In this document: positions 7,393 through 15,763 of the stretch, piece by piece | Position numbering within the stretch: the stretch's first letter is position 1 | Layout: every line of letters begins with the position of its first letter | Source: Bacillota bacterium | GTDB lineage: Bacteria > Bacillota > Bacilli > Paenibacillales > NBRC-103111 | Assembly (NCBI GenBank): GCA_023388055.1 | Contig: JAEWGW010000018.1 | Span: forward strand, 124,001-188,000 | DNA length: 64,000 nucleotides | Direction: 5' to 3' | Notes under the pieces: generated by a model | Database searches by the model: none | The model's input: the letters and a program-made list of their open reading frames with translations, nothing else | Told to the model about the DNA's origin: nothing | Made by a program: the position numbers and the translations under genes

Positions 7393-9253
7393 GCAACTCC
7401 GCTCCTTCCCCGGCAATGGTCCAGCTTAAGGTGCCGGTATAGGTATCCCACATCTGCTTATACTTGCCATGGGCCAGGAGCAGCTCCTCATGAGTCCCGC
7501 TTTCGCTGATCCGGCCCTCCTCCAGCACCAGAATCCGGTTGGCGCCCTGGATGGTGGACAGCCGGTGGGCGATGACGATGACGGTTTTGTTCTGGACCAG
7601 CCGCTCAAAGGCAAGCTGGATTTTGTACTCGTTCTCCGGGTCGGCGAAGGCCGTCGCCTCATCCAGGATAATAATGGGCGAATCCTTCAGAATCGCCCTG
7701 GCAATCACCAGCCGCTGGCGCTGGCCGCCGGAGAGATGGACGCCCTTGGTCCCGATGACCGTATCGTAGCCGTCGGGCAGCTCCATGATGAAGTCATGGC
7801 ATTGGGCTGCCTTGGCCGCCTCCATCACCGACTCCCGGCTTGCGGCGGCATTGCCCGCCCGGATATTGTCCAGAATGCTTTGTTTGAACAGGAACACATC
7901 CTGGAACACAAATCCCACCTGCTCCATGAGCAGAGCCGGGTCCATGTCCCGCACATCCACACCGCCGATCCGCACGTGTCCTTCGGTTACATCCCAGAAA
8001 CGGGGGATCAGGTGGGCGACGGTGCTTTTGCCGCTGCCGGAGGGTCCGACCAGGGCGGTAATTTCCCCTTGGCGGGCCAGGAAGGAGATGTTGTTCAGGG
8101 CCGCGGTTTCCCCCTCCTCCGTCCGGTAGGCGAAGCTCACCCGGTCGAACCGGACATCGTAGCCTGCGGGAGCCTTGGGCTGATCCGTAACCGGCAGGGC
8201 GGGAACGGCGAAGATTTTGTCCATCCGCTCCGTCCCCTCCAAAATTTGTCTCCCTGCAGAGGATACATACATCAGCTTCATGATGGGCCCGGACATGGCG
8301 GAGCCGAAGATCAAATAGAACAGGAAGGACAAGACGAAGGCCTGCTGGTCCGCCGCCCGGCTGCCCAAGAGAATGCCCGCGGGAATCAGGAATACGGCTG
8401 CGGAATTCAACAGCACCACGAAGATGACGAAGGCATTTTTCATGGACCGGGTATACTTCAGGGCAAAATCCTTGTACGCCACAATGGAGCTGTGGAAGCG
8501 GCGGAAGGAAAATACCGTCTGGTTGAAGGTTTTCACCACGGCAATCCCCCGGACATATTCCACCGCCGAATTGTTCATATCCTCCAGATGGTCCTGGTAA
8601 ATCCGCAGGAACTCCGCCGATTTTTTGCCGGTGAAGGCCACCGCCTGAATGAGATAGGACAACAGAAGCGGCGCCAGGCAGACCAGCCCCATTTTCCAAT
8701 CGAAAACCAGCATCATTCCCAGCATCACTGCCGGGGCGGCCAAGGAGCCGACCAGATCGGGCAGCTGATGGGCAATAAAACCCTCAATCTTCTCGATGTT
8801 ATCGTCCATAACCTTGCGCAGCTTGCCGGTGGAGTTCACGGTGTGGAAGCCCAGGGGCAGCGCAGCCATGTGGCGGGCAAAGGCGATTTTGAGCAGGTAC
8901 AGAATCTTGAACGCGGCCATGTGAGAGCACACAATGGAAGCGAACAAAAACGCGAAGCTGGCGGCCATGGACAAAAAAGCGATCCAGCCCCAGCGGATCA
9001 GGAGCGCCGAATCCGCCTCCCGCAGATTGGCGGACTGCTTCAGCAGCTCTTCAATAATGGCATAAATGGAGATGTAGGGTATAAATGAGGCCAGTGTGCT
9101 GAAGACCGATAATGCACAGGAGAGGATAACCAGCCCTTTTTTGGCGCCGGCGATTTCGAGCAAACGGCTGAAGCCGCTTTTGGCGGGTGTGGCCCCTATC
9201 TGCCGCTCTCCTCGTCTCTCCTCTTCCCGGCGGGAATCCCCAGTTCTTTCCAT
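7385..9253 (-). CDS. ABC transporter half-molecule, fused permease-ATPase (first of pair)
   Basis: A 622-residue partner of the next gene. The N-terminal 40 residues are charged, then a six-helix membrane domain and an ATPase domain with GPSGSGKST, LSGGQRQR and IIILDEATAFADPENE. In this subunit the usual SALD of the D-loop reads AFAD, while the partner keeps ASLD, which fits an asymmetric heterodimer with one degenerate ATP site. A TAGGAGGAA site 7-8 nt before the ATG fixes the start, inside the 3' end of the AraC gene (58 bp overlap). Confidence 0.93.
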   Translation of the reverse strand: MERTGDSRREEERRGERQIGATPAKSGFSRLLEIAGAKKGLVILSCALSVFSTLASFIPYISIYAIIEELLKQSANLREADSALLIRWGWIAFLSMAASFAFLFASIVCSHMAAFKILYLLKIAFARHMAALPLGFHTVNSTGKLRKVMDDNIEKIEGFIAHQLPDLVGSLAAPAVMLGMMLVFDWKMGLVCLAPLLLSYLIQAVAFTGKKSAEFLRIYQDHLEDMNNSAVEYVRGIAVVKTFNQTVFSFRRFHSSIVAYKDFALKYTRSMKNAFVIFVVLLNSAAVFLIPAGILLGSRAADQQAFVLSFLFYLIFGSAMSGPIMKLMYVSSAGRQILEGTERMDKIFAVPALPVTDQPKAPAGYDVRFDRVSFAYRTEEGETAALNNISFLARQGEITALVGPSGSGKSTVAHLIPRFWDVTEGHVRIGGVDVRDMDPALLMEQVGFVFQDVFLFKQSILDNIRAGNAAASRESVMEAAKAAQCHDFIMELPDGYDTVIGTKGVHLSGGQRQRLVIARAILKDSPIIILDEATAFADPENEYKIQLAFERLVQNKTVIVIAHRLSTIQGANRILVLEEGRISESGTHEELLLAHGKYKQMWDTYTGTLSWTIAGEGAELHA

Positions 9254-10233
9254 ACCGTATTCCTCCTAGACATAAACTCGCCGGGGGAACTGCCGAAGGC
9301 CTTGTGGAACTGGCTGGCAAAATGGCTGACGTTGGTGTAACCCACCCGGTACGCAGCCTCGGACACGTTGGCCTGGCCCTTCTCGAGAAGCAGCCGGGCC
9401 TCCTGCATCCGCATCCGGCGCACGTAGCCGAAGACCGTGGTGCCAAAAAGCTCCTTGAAGCCGCTTTTGAGCTTGAAGTCGTTCAGCCCCACCATCCGGG
9501 CCAGCTGCATCAGCCCGGGAGGCTCCTGCCAGGTGCGGGCAAGAATATCCCGGGCCTGGGTCAGAGCCTCCGCATCGCTTTTGCGCAGGCCTCTGGCCGC
9601 GTCCTGCAGAAGCTCCCCTTCGCCTCCGCCGGACTCGTCCAGGCAAACGGCGATAAGCTCCATACATTTGCCCTCCAGATAAAGCTGGCGGATGGCGCCG
9701 CTGTAGGAGCAGCCGCGGAGCTCCTCGATGATGTGGCGCACATGCGGCGTCAACGGACACGGACGGCAGTAGAAGGATGCCTCCGCCGGCCAGGGCAAGG
9801 AGGACAGCAGATGCTGCCAGCGGGCAAAATCGATGCGCACCTCCATATGGTCAATGGGCTTGCCCGCATACTGCTCCGCATGGAAGCACTCATTGTGCAT
9901 GTACATCAGATTCCCCGTGCCGCCGCTAAGCCCATACTCCCGGTTCGTGCCGTGGCGGCTCCAGGAGCCGTCTCCCTCCAGGGTAAAGGACAGCTCCATA
10001 TGGGGATAACGCACCCCCACATCCATCACCACCGGCTCCCGCAGCTCCATGCGGCTCCAGGAGATGCCCATGCCGTTGCGCAGCCTGGTCTGCATGAGAT
10101 ACCCGCTGCCTACCTGCTCCGGCAGGAGGAATACCGCATCCTCCGGGTGAGGCTGCTCACCTGAAGGAATACAATGCTCCTTCAGCCCCTCGTATATCGC
10201 GTCAAAATGCTCCGCCTCCAGCCCGATCTCCAT
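9196..10233 (-). CDS. AraC-family regulator of the ABC pair
   Basis: A 345-residue protein with a C-terminal AraC DNA-binding domain (LAMMVGLNDFKLKSGFKELFG-type first helix-turn-helix split by typical residues, then VSEAAYRVGYTNVSHFASQFHKAFG) and a long N-terminal sensor, similar in size and layout to PchR/YbtA regulators of siderophore uptake. AGGAGGAGG stands before the ATG. Its last 58 bp encode the start of the downstream ABC transporter, so the genes are co-transcribed and coupled. A near-perfect Fur box lies about 60 bp upstream. Likely a ligand-responsive activator of the ABC pair. Confidence 0.88.
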   Translation of the reverse strand: MEIGLEAEHFDAIYEGLKEHCIPSGEQPHPEDAVFLLPEQVGSGYLMQTRLRNGMGISWSRMELREPVVMDVGVRYPHMELSFTLEGDGSWSRHGTNREYGLSGGTGNLMYMHNECFHAEQYAGKPIDHMEVRIDFARWQHLLSSLPWPAEASFYCRPCPLTPHVRHIIEELRGCSYSGAIRQLYLEGKCMELIAVCLDESGGGEGELLQDAARGLRKSDAEALTQARDILARTWQEPPGLMQLARMVGLNDFKLKSGFKELFGTTVFGYVRRMRMQEARLLLEKGQANVSEAAYRVGYTNVSHFASQFHKAFGSSPGEFMSRRNTVWKELGIPAGKRRDEESGR

Positions 10234-10292
10234 CCTTGTTCCTCCTCCTGCTGCTTTCCTATGATCCCATCATATAACAGCAGGATTTTTGC

Positions 10293-10311
10293 GTAAATGA
10301 TTATCATTATC
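10293..10311 (-). promoter_or_regulatory. Fur-like box upstream of AraC/ABC operon
   Basis: Minus-strand reading GATAATGATAATCATTTAC matches 17 of 19 positions of the consensus iron box, and the neighbouring bases extend the dyad (ATGATTATCATTATCAT). It lies about 60 bp before the AraC start and suggests direct repression by iron-loaded Fur. Confidence 0.85.
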
Positions 10312-10463
10312 ATTTATGAGGAAAGAAAATGGAAGTACGGCTGCCCCCGGCGGTGCAATACCCGCATTGTAGCCTGTTCCCGGCAGGCAGCGCTGCCCGG
10401 AAACGGATTTTTTTACGTACCGGGCGGGATTATTGGGGCAGGGGGCGGACCCGGACCGGATGC

Positions 10464-10502
10464 AAAAAAAAGCAGCCTCCGCATTCCCGCGCAGTGCTGC
10501 TT
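10464..10502 (-). terminator. Terminator of the GbsR-type gene
   Basis: Minus-strand stem AAGCAGC/GCTGCTT followed by an eight-base T run, just after the stop of the regulator. The remaining intergenic sequence (10312-10463) shows no convincing gene. Confidence 0.75.
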
Positions 10503-10513
10503 GGCTCTATCTA

Positions 10514-11083
10514 TTAAGATTCCTGCGGAAGGTCCTTGGGCACCAGGTCGAAGATAGCCCCCGACTCCAGCACCTCGATAAACCGGTCCAGCCAGAGATA
10601 ATAGCGGATGGCCTCATTGATTTTGGCCAGATCCTCCTCTACCAGCCGCCCCAGCTCCTCCTCCCCCGGGTGGGTCCGGGCCAGCTCCTGCAGCTCTGTT
10701 CTGGATTTGCGCAGAGCCTGCATATTAATTTCCACAGCTTTACGCCACTTTAGCGAGAAAAAGTCAGCGAAGGTCTGGAACCAGTCCATCTCCACCTCAT
10801 AGAGATCCTTGCGGGCCCCTTTCTCCCACACCTTATTCACCATCTTCAAATCCACCAGCGTTCTCACACCGGTGCTCATGCTGGTTTTACTCATCTTCAT
10901 GGCTTCCGTCATCTCATCTAAGGTCATAGGTTTATTCTGAAAGAATAATAACCCGTACAAATGCCCGATGGACAAATTAATGCCGTATAAATCCATATTC
11001 TGGCCGATGGATTCAATAATCCGCTTCCTGGCCTTAAGGACAATTTCCTGCTGCTCCCGGGGCAGCCCCTCCGCTTGCTCCAT
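10514..11083 (-). CDS. GbsR/MarR-family transcriptional regulator
   Basis: A 189-residue winged-helix protein of the GbsR class: helix SIGHLYGLLFF, recognition region TLDEMTEAMKMSKTSMSTGVRTL, and a long C-terminal helical region. Bacillus GbsR and OpcR (about 180 residues) repress betaine synthesis or uptake genes in response to choline or osmolarity. This gene is divergent from the opuA importer across a 250-bp region, so it probably controls opuA and itself. The name gbsR is not assigned because no choline-oxidation genes are beside it. Confidence 0.88.
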   Translation of the reverse strand: MEQAEGLPREQQEIVLKARKRIIESIGQNMDLYGINLSIGHLYGLLFFQNKPMTLDEMTEAMKMSKTSMSTGVRTLVDLKMVNKVWEKGARKDLYEVEMDWFQTFADFFSLKWRKAVEINMQALRKSRTELQELARTHPGEEELGRLVEEDLAKINEAIRYYLWLDRFIEVLESGAIFDLVPKDLPQES

Positions 11084-11221
11084 GCCACTGTCACCCTATC
11101 CTGCGAAATTCATGAATGCGGTCTTTCACTGACCCTTATTGTATGGAACCTTCCGCATAAAGTAAAGATGCAACAGGCAGAGGATCATAGAGCATAACCG
11201 AGGGATTCGGAGTTTAGTGCG

Positions 11222-11237
11222 TACAGTTTTTTCTGTA
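11222..11237. promoter_or_regulatory. Candidate operator between GbsR-type gene and opuA
   Basis: Perfect inverted repeat TACAG-N6-CTGTA, 26 bp before the putative opuA -35 element. A related half-site (ACTGTTTTAG) follows directly. Position and symmetry suit binding by the divergent regulator. Confidence 0.45.
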
Positions 11238-11262
11238 TGAACTGTTTTAGCGGAAATTTGTG

Positions 11263-11291
11263 TTGACATAACCCTTTTATTTTCCTTACAC
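11263..11291 (+). promoter_or_regulatory. Putative promoter of opuA
   Basis: TTGACA at 11263-11268, 17-bp spacer, then a weak -10 TTACAC at 11286-11291, about 45 bp before the TTG start of opuAA. The consensus -35 with poor -10 would suit an activated or osmotically controlled promoter. Confidence 0.5.
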
Positions 11292-11333
11292 TTAGAGATG
11301 TGCATGAAGCGCGAAGGAAAGGAGTGAGGGTTT

Positions 11334-12554
11334 TTGCCTATTATTGAGGTTCGGAATGTAACCAAGGTGTTCGGCCCAAATCCGGCGTCCGCCCTTCCCC
11401 TCCTGGCCCAGCAATGGTCCAAGGACCGGATCTATAAGGAAACGGGACACACGGTCGGGGTGAACGGAGTCAGCTTCGATGTGAACGAAGGGGAAATCTT
11501 CGTAATCATGGGGCTGTCCGGCAGCGGCAAATCCACCCTGGTCCGGCTTTTGAACCGGCTAATCGAACCTACATCGGGTACGGTCAGTATTCACGGTACG
11601 GATATCGTGAGTATGGGGGCAGAGGAGCTGCGCCGGGTCCGGCGGGAGAAAATCGCTATGGTCTTCCAGAAATTTGCCCTGTTTCCCCACCGTACAGTAG
11701 CGGAGAATGCGGAGTACGGACTGGAGGTTCAAGGGCTGGACAAAAAGGTTCGGCGGGAAAAGGCATTGGAAGCGCTTAAGTTAGTCGGACTGGAAGCTTG
11801 GTCCAACAGTCCGCCGGATGCTCTGAGCGGCGGGATGCAGCAGCGGGTCGGACTCGCGCGGGCTTTGGCCAACGATCCGGATATTCTGCTGATGGATGAG
11901 GCCTTCAGCGCGTTGGACCCGTTGATCCGTAAGGATATGCAGGATGAGCTCTTGGAGCTCCAGAACAAGATGAACAAAACCATTATCTTCATTACCCATG
12001 ATCTGGACGAAGCGCTGCGGATCGGCGACCGGATTGCTCTTATGAAGGATGGCAGCGTGGTGCAGATCGGGACTCCCGAGGAAATTCTCATGAGCCCCGC
12101 CAATGACTATGTGGAGCGGTTTGTAGAAGATGTGAACCTGTCCAAGGTGCTGACCGCCTCCTCGGTGATGCGGCGTGCGGAAACCATCGGGTTGGACAGA
12201 GGGCCGCGGGTTGGCCTGCAGCTGATGAAGGAAGCGGGCATCTCCAACTTGTTCGTGGTCGACCGGGGCAAGAAGCTCATCGGGGTCATTACCGCGGAGG
12301 ATTCGGCGGATGCCGCCTCAGATGGGCGGACTCTGGAGGATATTGTGGTCCGGGACGTGCCTGTAGTGGCCCCCGACCAGCTGCTGTACGATCTGTTCGA
12401 TATTTGCAGCAGCTCAAAATATCCGGTAGCGGTTGTGGATGAAACCGGACGGATCCTCGGCGTCATCGTACGCGGAGCGGTGCTTGGGGCTTTGGCCAGA
12501 CAGCCTGCCGCAGACAGGGAGGTGACGGCCCATGCCGAAATTGCCGCTGGATGA
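11334..12554 (+). CDS. opuAA: Glycine betaine ABC transporter ATPase with tandem CBS domains
   Basis: A 406-residue OpuAA/ProV-type ATPase. Q-loop and Walker A (MGLSGSGKST at about 57-66), signature LSGGMQQRVGLARA, Walker B ILLMDEAFSALDP; the insert before Walker A (LLAQQWSKDRIYKETGHTVG) is typical of the betaine branch. The C-terminal 120 residues form two CBS motifs, which in OpuA sense ionic strength. Start is TTG, preceded by AAAGGAGTGAGG. First gene of opuAA-opuAB-opuAC; overlaps opuAB by 23 bp. Imports osmoprotectants under salt stress (family knowledge). Confidence 0.93.
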   Translation: MPIIEVRNVTKVFGPNPASALPLLAQQWSKDRIYKETGHTVGVNGVSFDVNEGEIFVIMGLSGSGKSTLVRLLNRLIEPTSGTVSIHGTDIVSMGAEELRRVRREKIAMVFQKFALFPHRTVAENAEYGLEVQGLDKKVRREKALEALKLVGLEAWSNSPPDALSGGMQQRVGLARALANDPDILLMDEAFSALDPLIRKDMQDELLELQNKMNKTIIFITHDLDEALRIGDRIALMKDGSVVQIGTPEEILMSPANDYVERFVEDVNLSKVLTASSVMRRAETIGLDRGPRVGLQLMKEAGISNLFVVDRGKKLIGVITAEDSADAASDGRTLEDIVVRDVPVVAPDQLLYDLFDICSSSKYPVAVVDETGRILGVIVRGAVLGALARQPAADREVTAHAEIAAG

Positions 12555-13380
12555 GTGGATTGAAACGATTGTGGCTTTTTTGGACGATCATGTATCAGGG
12601 CTGTTCTCGATTATATCCTGGCTGATCAAAGGCGTTGTGACCGGATTCTCCTATCTGCTCCATCTTCCCCCCGCGCTTGTCCTGATTGTGCTTGCCGTTG
12701 CCCTTGCGTATTACTTGGGCAAATGGGCCTTCGCCGCGTTTGCCCTTCTTGGTCTTTTTCTTATTTATAACCTGGGCTATTGGGACCATACCATGGATAC
12801 GCTGGCGCTGGTGCTGACGGCCGCCCTCTTATCCATCTTAAGCGGTATTCCTCTGGGGATTTGGTGTGCCCAAAATAAACGGGTCCGTCGCATTCTGACG
12901 CCTGTGCTGGACTTTATGCAGACGATGCCAGCCTTCGTTTATCTGATCCCCGCGGTTACCTTCTTCGGGCTGGGTGTGGTTCCCGGGGTTATCGCATCGG
13001 TAATTTTCGCCGTTCCCCCTACGATCCGGCTGACAGAGCTTGGGATCAGGCAGGTAGCCCCCGAGCTGGTGGAAGCAGCCAACGCCTTTGGCTCCAGCCC
13101 CTCTCAGGTGCTGGTGAAGCTGCAGCTGCCCATGGCGCTGCCCTCCATTATGGCGGGCGTTAACCAGACCATCATGCTGGCTTTGTCCATGGTGGTCATC
13201 TCCTCGATGATCGGCGCCCAGGGCATCGGTGCGGATGTGTACCGTGCGGTGACCCAGGTGAAAACCGGTCAGGGCTTTGAGGCCGGGTTAGCCATTGTGG
13301 TGCTGGCGATTCTGCTGGACCGGATGACCCAATATCTGATGAAGCGCAAAAAACGGCCCTCTCGCGAAAAATCGGCCTAA
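12532..13380 (+). CDS. opuAB: Glycine betaine ABC transporter permease
   Basis: A 282-residue integral membrane protein, the same length as Bacillus OpuAB. Several hydrophobic helices precede a binding-protein-dependent transport domain with the EAA-like loop ELVEAANAFGSSPSQVLVKLQLPMALPSIMAGVNQ. GGGAGGTGA upstream of the ATG lies inside opuAA. It forms the membrane channel with OpuAA and receives betaine from OpuAC. Confidence 0.93.
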   Translation: MPKLPLDEWIETIVAFLDDHVSGLFSIISWLIKGVVTGFSYLLHLPPALVLIVLAVALAYYLGKWAFAAFALLGLFLIYNLGYWDHTMDTLALVLTAALLSILSGIPLGIWCAQNKRVRRILTPVLDFMQTMPAFVYLIPAVTFFGLGVVPGVIASVIFAVPPTIRLTELGIRQVAPELVEAANAFGSSPSQVLVKLQLPMALPSIMAGVNQTIMLALSMVVISSMIGAQGIGADVYRAVTQVKTGQGFEAGLAIVVLAILLDRMTQYLMKRKKRPSREKSA

Positions 13381-13411
13381 CAAATAATTGAATGAAAAGG
13401 AGAGAGAAACA

Positions 13412-14311
13412 ATGACTACATTATTTCCGCGAAAATGGATGACCGCCTGTTTGGCTGGTGTATTAGGCGCTGCCCTGCTGGCAGGCTGCTCGGATAACAG
13501 CTCCGCCTCCGGTGACAAAAGCATAGGCGATCAGGTGCAGCACCAGATTATCGGCATTGATCCGGGAGCCGGCATTATGAAGCAGGCCGCCCAAGTGCTG
13601 AAGGATTATGAGCTGAAGGATTGGAAGCTGGTAGAGGGCTCCGGGGCGGCCATGGCGGTAGCTCTGGACAAGGCATATAAGGACAAAAAACCGATTATTG
13701 TCACCGGCTGGACACCCCATTGGATGTTCGCCAAGTATGACCTGAAGTATCTGGAGGATCCCAAGGGCACCTTCGGCAAGGATGAGGAAATCCGCACCAT
13801 TGTCCGCAAGGGGCTGAAGGATACGCTGCCTTCCGCATATGCGGTGCTGGACCGGTTCGAGTGGACAGCGGAGGACATGGCTGTGGTGATGTCCGCGATT
13901 ATTGACGGCAAAAAGCCGGAGGAAGCCGCGGCGGATTGGGTCAAGAATAATGCAGCCAAGGTGGATGCGTGGACCAAGGATCTGGCCAAGGAGGACGGCA
14001 AAAAGCTGACGCTGGCTTATGTGGCGTGGGATTCGGAGATTGCCAGCACCAATGTGGTGCGGCAGGTGCTGCAGGAGCGGCTGGGCATGAAGGCCGAGAT
14101 GCTCCAGGTGGAGGCCGGCCCCATGTGGGCAGGCATCGCCGACGGCAGTGCAGACGCGATGGTCGCAGCCTGGCTGCCTACCACCCACCAGGACTATCTG
14201 GATAAGTATAAGGACAAGGTGGAGGACCTGGGGGTTAACCTAAAGGGCACCAAGCTGGGCCTGGTGGTTCCCTCGTACATGGAGATCGGCTCTATTGAGG
14301 ATTTGAAGTAA
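13412..14311 (+). CDS. opuAC: Glycine betaine-binding lipoprotein
   Basis: A 299-residue lipoprotein with signal peptide and lipobox LLAGC, then an OpuAC domain: two repeated lobes containing GTGW-like VTGWTPHWMFAKYDLKYL and VAAWLPTTHQDYLDKY, whose aromatic residues would box the quaternary ammonium group. AAAGGAGAGAG precedes the ATG at 13412; an in-frame ATG at 13388 is less well placed. A strong terminator follows. Confidence 0.93.
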   Translation: MTTLFPRKWMTACLAGVLGAALLAGCSDNSSASGDKSIGDQVQHQIIGIDPGAGIMKQAAQVLKDYELKDWKLVEGSGAAMAVALDKAYKDKKPIIVTGWTPHWMFAKYDLKYLEDPKGTFGKDEEIRTIVRKGLKDTLPSAYAVLDRFEWTAEDMAVVMSAIIDGKKPEEAAADWVKNNAAKVDAWTKDLAKEDGKKLTLAYVAWDSEIASTNVVRQVLQERLGMKAEMLQVEAGPMWAGIADGSADAMVAAWLPTTHQDYLDKYKDKVEDLGVNLKGTKLGLVVPSYMEIGSIEDLK

Positions 14312-14347
14312 GAGATGCAAGGCTGCCGGAAATCAGGCAGTTAATTC

Positions 14348-14394
14348 AAAAAACACCTGCTCCCGGGCGAGATGCCGGGGCAGGTGTTTTTTTT
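14348..14394 (+). terminator. Terminator of the opuA operon
   Basis: Stem AAACACCTGC/GCAGGTGTTT with an inner CCCGG/CCGGG helix, followed by eight T. Confidence 0.9.
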
Positions 14395-14441
14395 GAGGAT
14401 ATAGGGCTTTGGTTGGTTAGAATGAGATTCGAGAGTGCGTG

Positions 14442-14630
14442 TAAGCGGCAAACAATGTCTGCTAAATGCTCGAATTGCCTCAGCTACTCGGAATAACGAC
14501 ATAAAATGTCTGCTAAGGACTCATATTCCAGGTGAAAATGGTGGATTCGCTAAAATAGCAGACAAAATATGTCGTTATATCACAAAAACAAGATGACTTT
14601 GGCCGAATAACAGACATTTGATGTCGCTAT
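14442..14630. repeat. Four-arm F-F-R-R intergenic repeat element 1 (GACAT family)
   Basis: Four related repeats: forward at about 14442-14468 and 14493-14517, reverse at 14549-14578 and 14602-14630. The core is the dyad GACAT-N3-ATGTC followed by TGCTA. Arm spacing is about 51 bp on both sides and the whole is symmetrical. It lies between the convergent opuA operon and IclR gene; no ORF is evident. Confidence 0.8.
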
Positions 14631-14636
14631 CATTCT

Positions 14637-14670
14637 GTATCCGGTATCCGGTATCCGGTATCTGGTATCC
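14637..14670. repeat. Short tandem repeat, 7-bp unit
   Basis: About five copies of CCGGTAT (one CTGGTAT variant) run directly after element 1, followed by related GCCGGTGCCCGGTG sequence. A simple-sequence tract, prone to length change; no gene. Confidence 0.85.
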
Positions 14671-14807
14671 GGGCCGGTGCCCGGTGTCCCGTTCCTGTTC
14701 GCATAAGCGATGGCTGTCCACATAACCTGCGGACCGGCGTCCGGCAGGTTGCTATAGCTTTTCGCGGAACGGATTCCCGGTGTTGAGACGCACCCAGACT
14801 CACGCGG

Positions 14808-15551
14808 CTACTTCAGCATCTTGCCCATACGGGCGGCAAACTCCATCAGCACCGGCGCCTGCTCCCGCATCTTATCCAGCGGGAGCCTGTTGGCGGGGCC
14901 GGAGATAGCCAGCGCGGCCACCAACCGGTGAGACCGGTTGTAGACGGGGACCGACACAGCCGCCGCCCCCACCTCCCGCTCCTCCACGCTGGTGGCATAA
15001 CCCAGCCTGCGGACCTCCTCCAGCTGGGCCGTGAAGGCCACTTTGTCCAAGGAGGGGGGCCAGGTGGGCGACGACAGCACCTGCGCCTGCACCTCCGGCT
15101 CCGCAAACGCCACCAGCACCTTGCTGGAGGCTCCCACAAACAAGGGGAGCCGTGCCCCCACCTGGGCTACCCGGCGGATGGCCTGATTGCTCTGCACCGC
15201 CTGGATGCGGATCCGCTCCAGCCCGTCGCGCACGTACAGGCTGACCGTCTCCTCCAGCACATCCCTCAGATGCTCCAGCTCCGGAAGCAGCACCATCTCG
15301 GGATCATCACTGGCCGACAAATTGGCGGACAGCTCCCAGAGCCGGAAGCCCAGGCGGTATTTCTCCGATGAAGGGTTACGCAGCAAGAAGCCCTTGTTCT
15401 CCAAGGAGGCCAAAAGCCGGTGAACCGTGCTTTTGTGCAGCCCCGCCCGGGCGGCGATCTCCGTCAGACTTAGCTCCTGCGTATCCGTAAAACAAAGCAA
15501 TATATCCAACGCCCGCTCCACTGCGCGGACGGTAAGCTTGTTGTCCTCCAT
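14808..15551 (-). CDS. IclR-family transcriptional regulator
   Basis: A 247-residue protein: N-terminal winged helix (SLTEIAARAGLHKSTVHRLLASLE, residues about 24-47) and C-terminal IclR ligand-binding domain with the RIRIQAVQSNQAIRRV and GPANRL segments. AGGAGGAAAAGG precedes the ATG. The family controls catabolism of small organic acids and aromatic or sugar acids. No catabolic operon is adjacent, so its target cannot be named. Confidence 0.92.
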   Translation of the reverse strand: MEDNKLTVRAVERALDILLCFTDTQELSLTEIAARAGLHKSTVHRLLASLENKGFLLRNPSSEKYRLGFRLWELSANLSASDDPEMVLLPELEHLRDVLEETVSLYVRDGLERIRIQAVQSNQAIRRVAQVGARLPLFVGASSKVLVAFAEPEVQAQVLSSPTWPPSLDKVAFTAQLEEVRRLGYATSVEEREVGAAAVSVPVYNRSHRLVAALAISGPANRLPLDKMREQAPVLMEFAARMGKMLK

Positions 15552-15763
15552 AATCCTTTTCCTCCTATATGCACACGAGCAGCAGCCGGATTATCAGTCC
15601 GCCCGTGCCCCCGCACCATAGTTTCATTATACGAAACACAGTTTCTTTTTTAAGTATACTCAATCCTTCCCCCCTCGTAAAGGCTCCAGCTGGAGGGTAT
15701 AGGCCAACCATGACTAGACATAGTCTGGTAGAAGGATCCATATTTATGGGAGGGCTGCGGGGC

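Noticed and set aside
5596..9088. Long plus-strand open frames (489 and 539 residues) opposite the ABC transporter genes
   Set aside because: They mirror strongly conserved ABC genes, are His/Gln/Gly-rich with no domain, and lack ribosome sites; they are antisense shadows of GC-rich codons.
10297..10557. Small plus-strand ORF after the Fur box
   Set aside because: No ribosome site, crosses a terminator for the opposite strand and overlaps the regulator gene.
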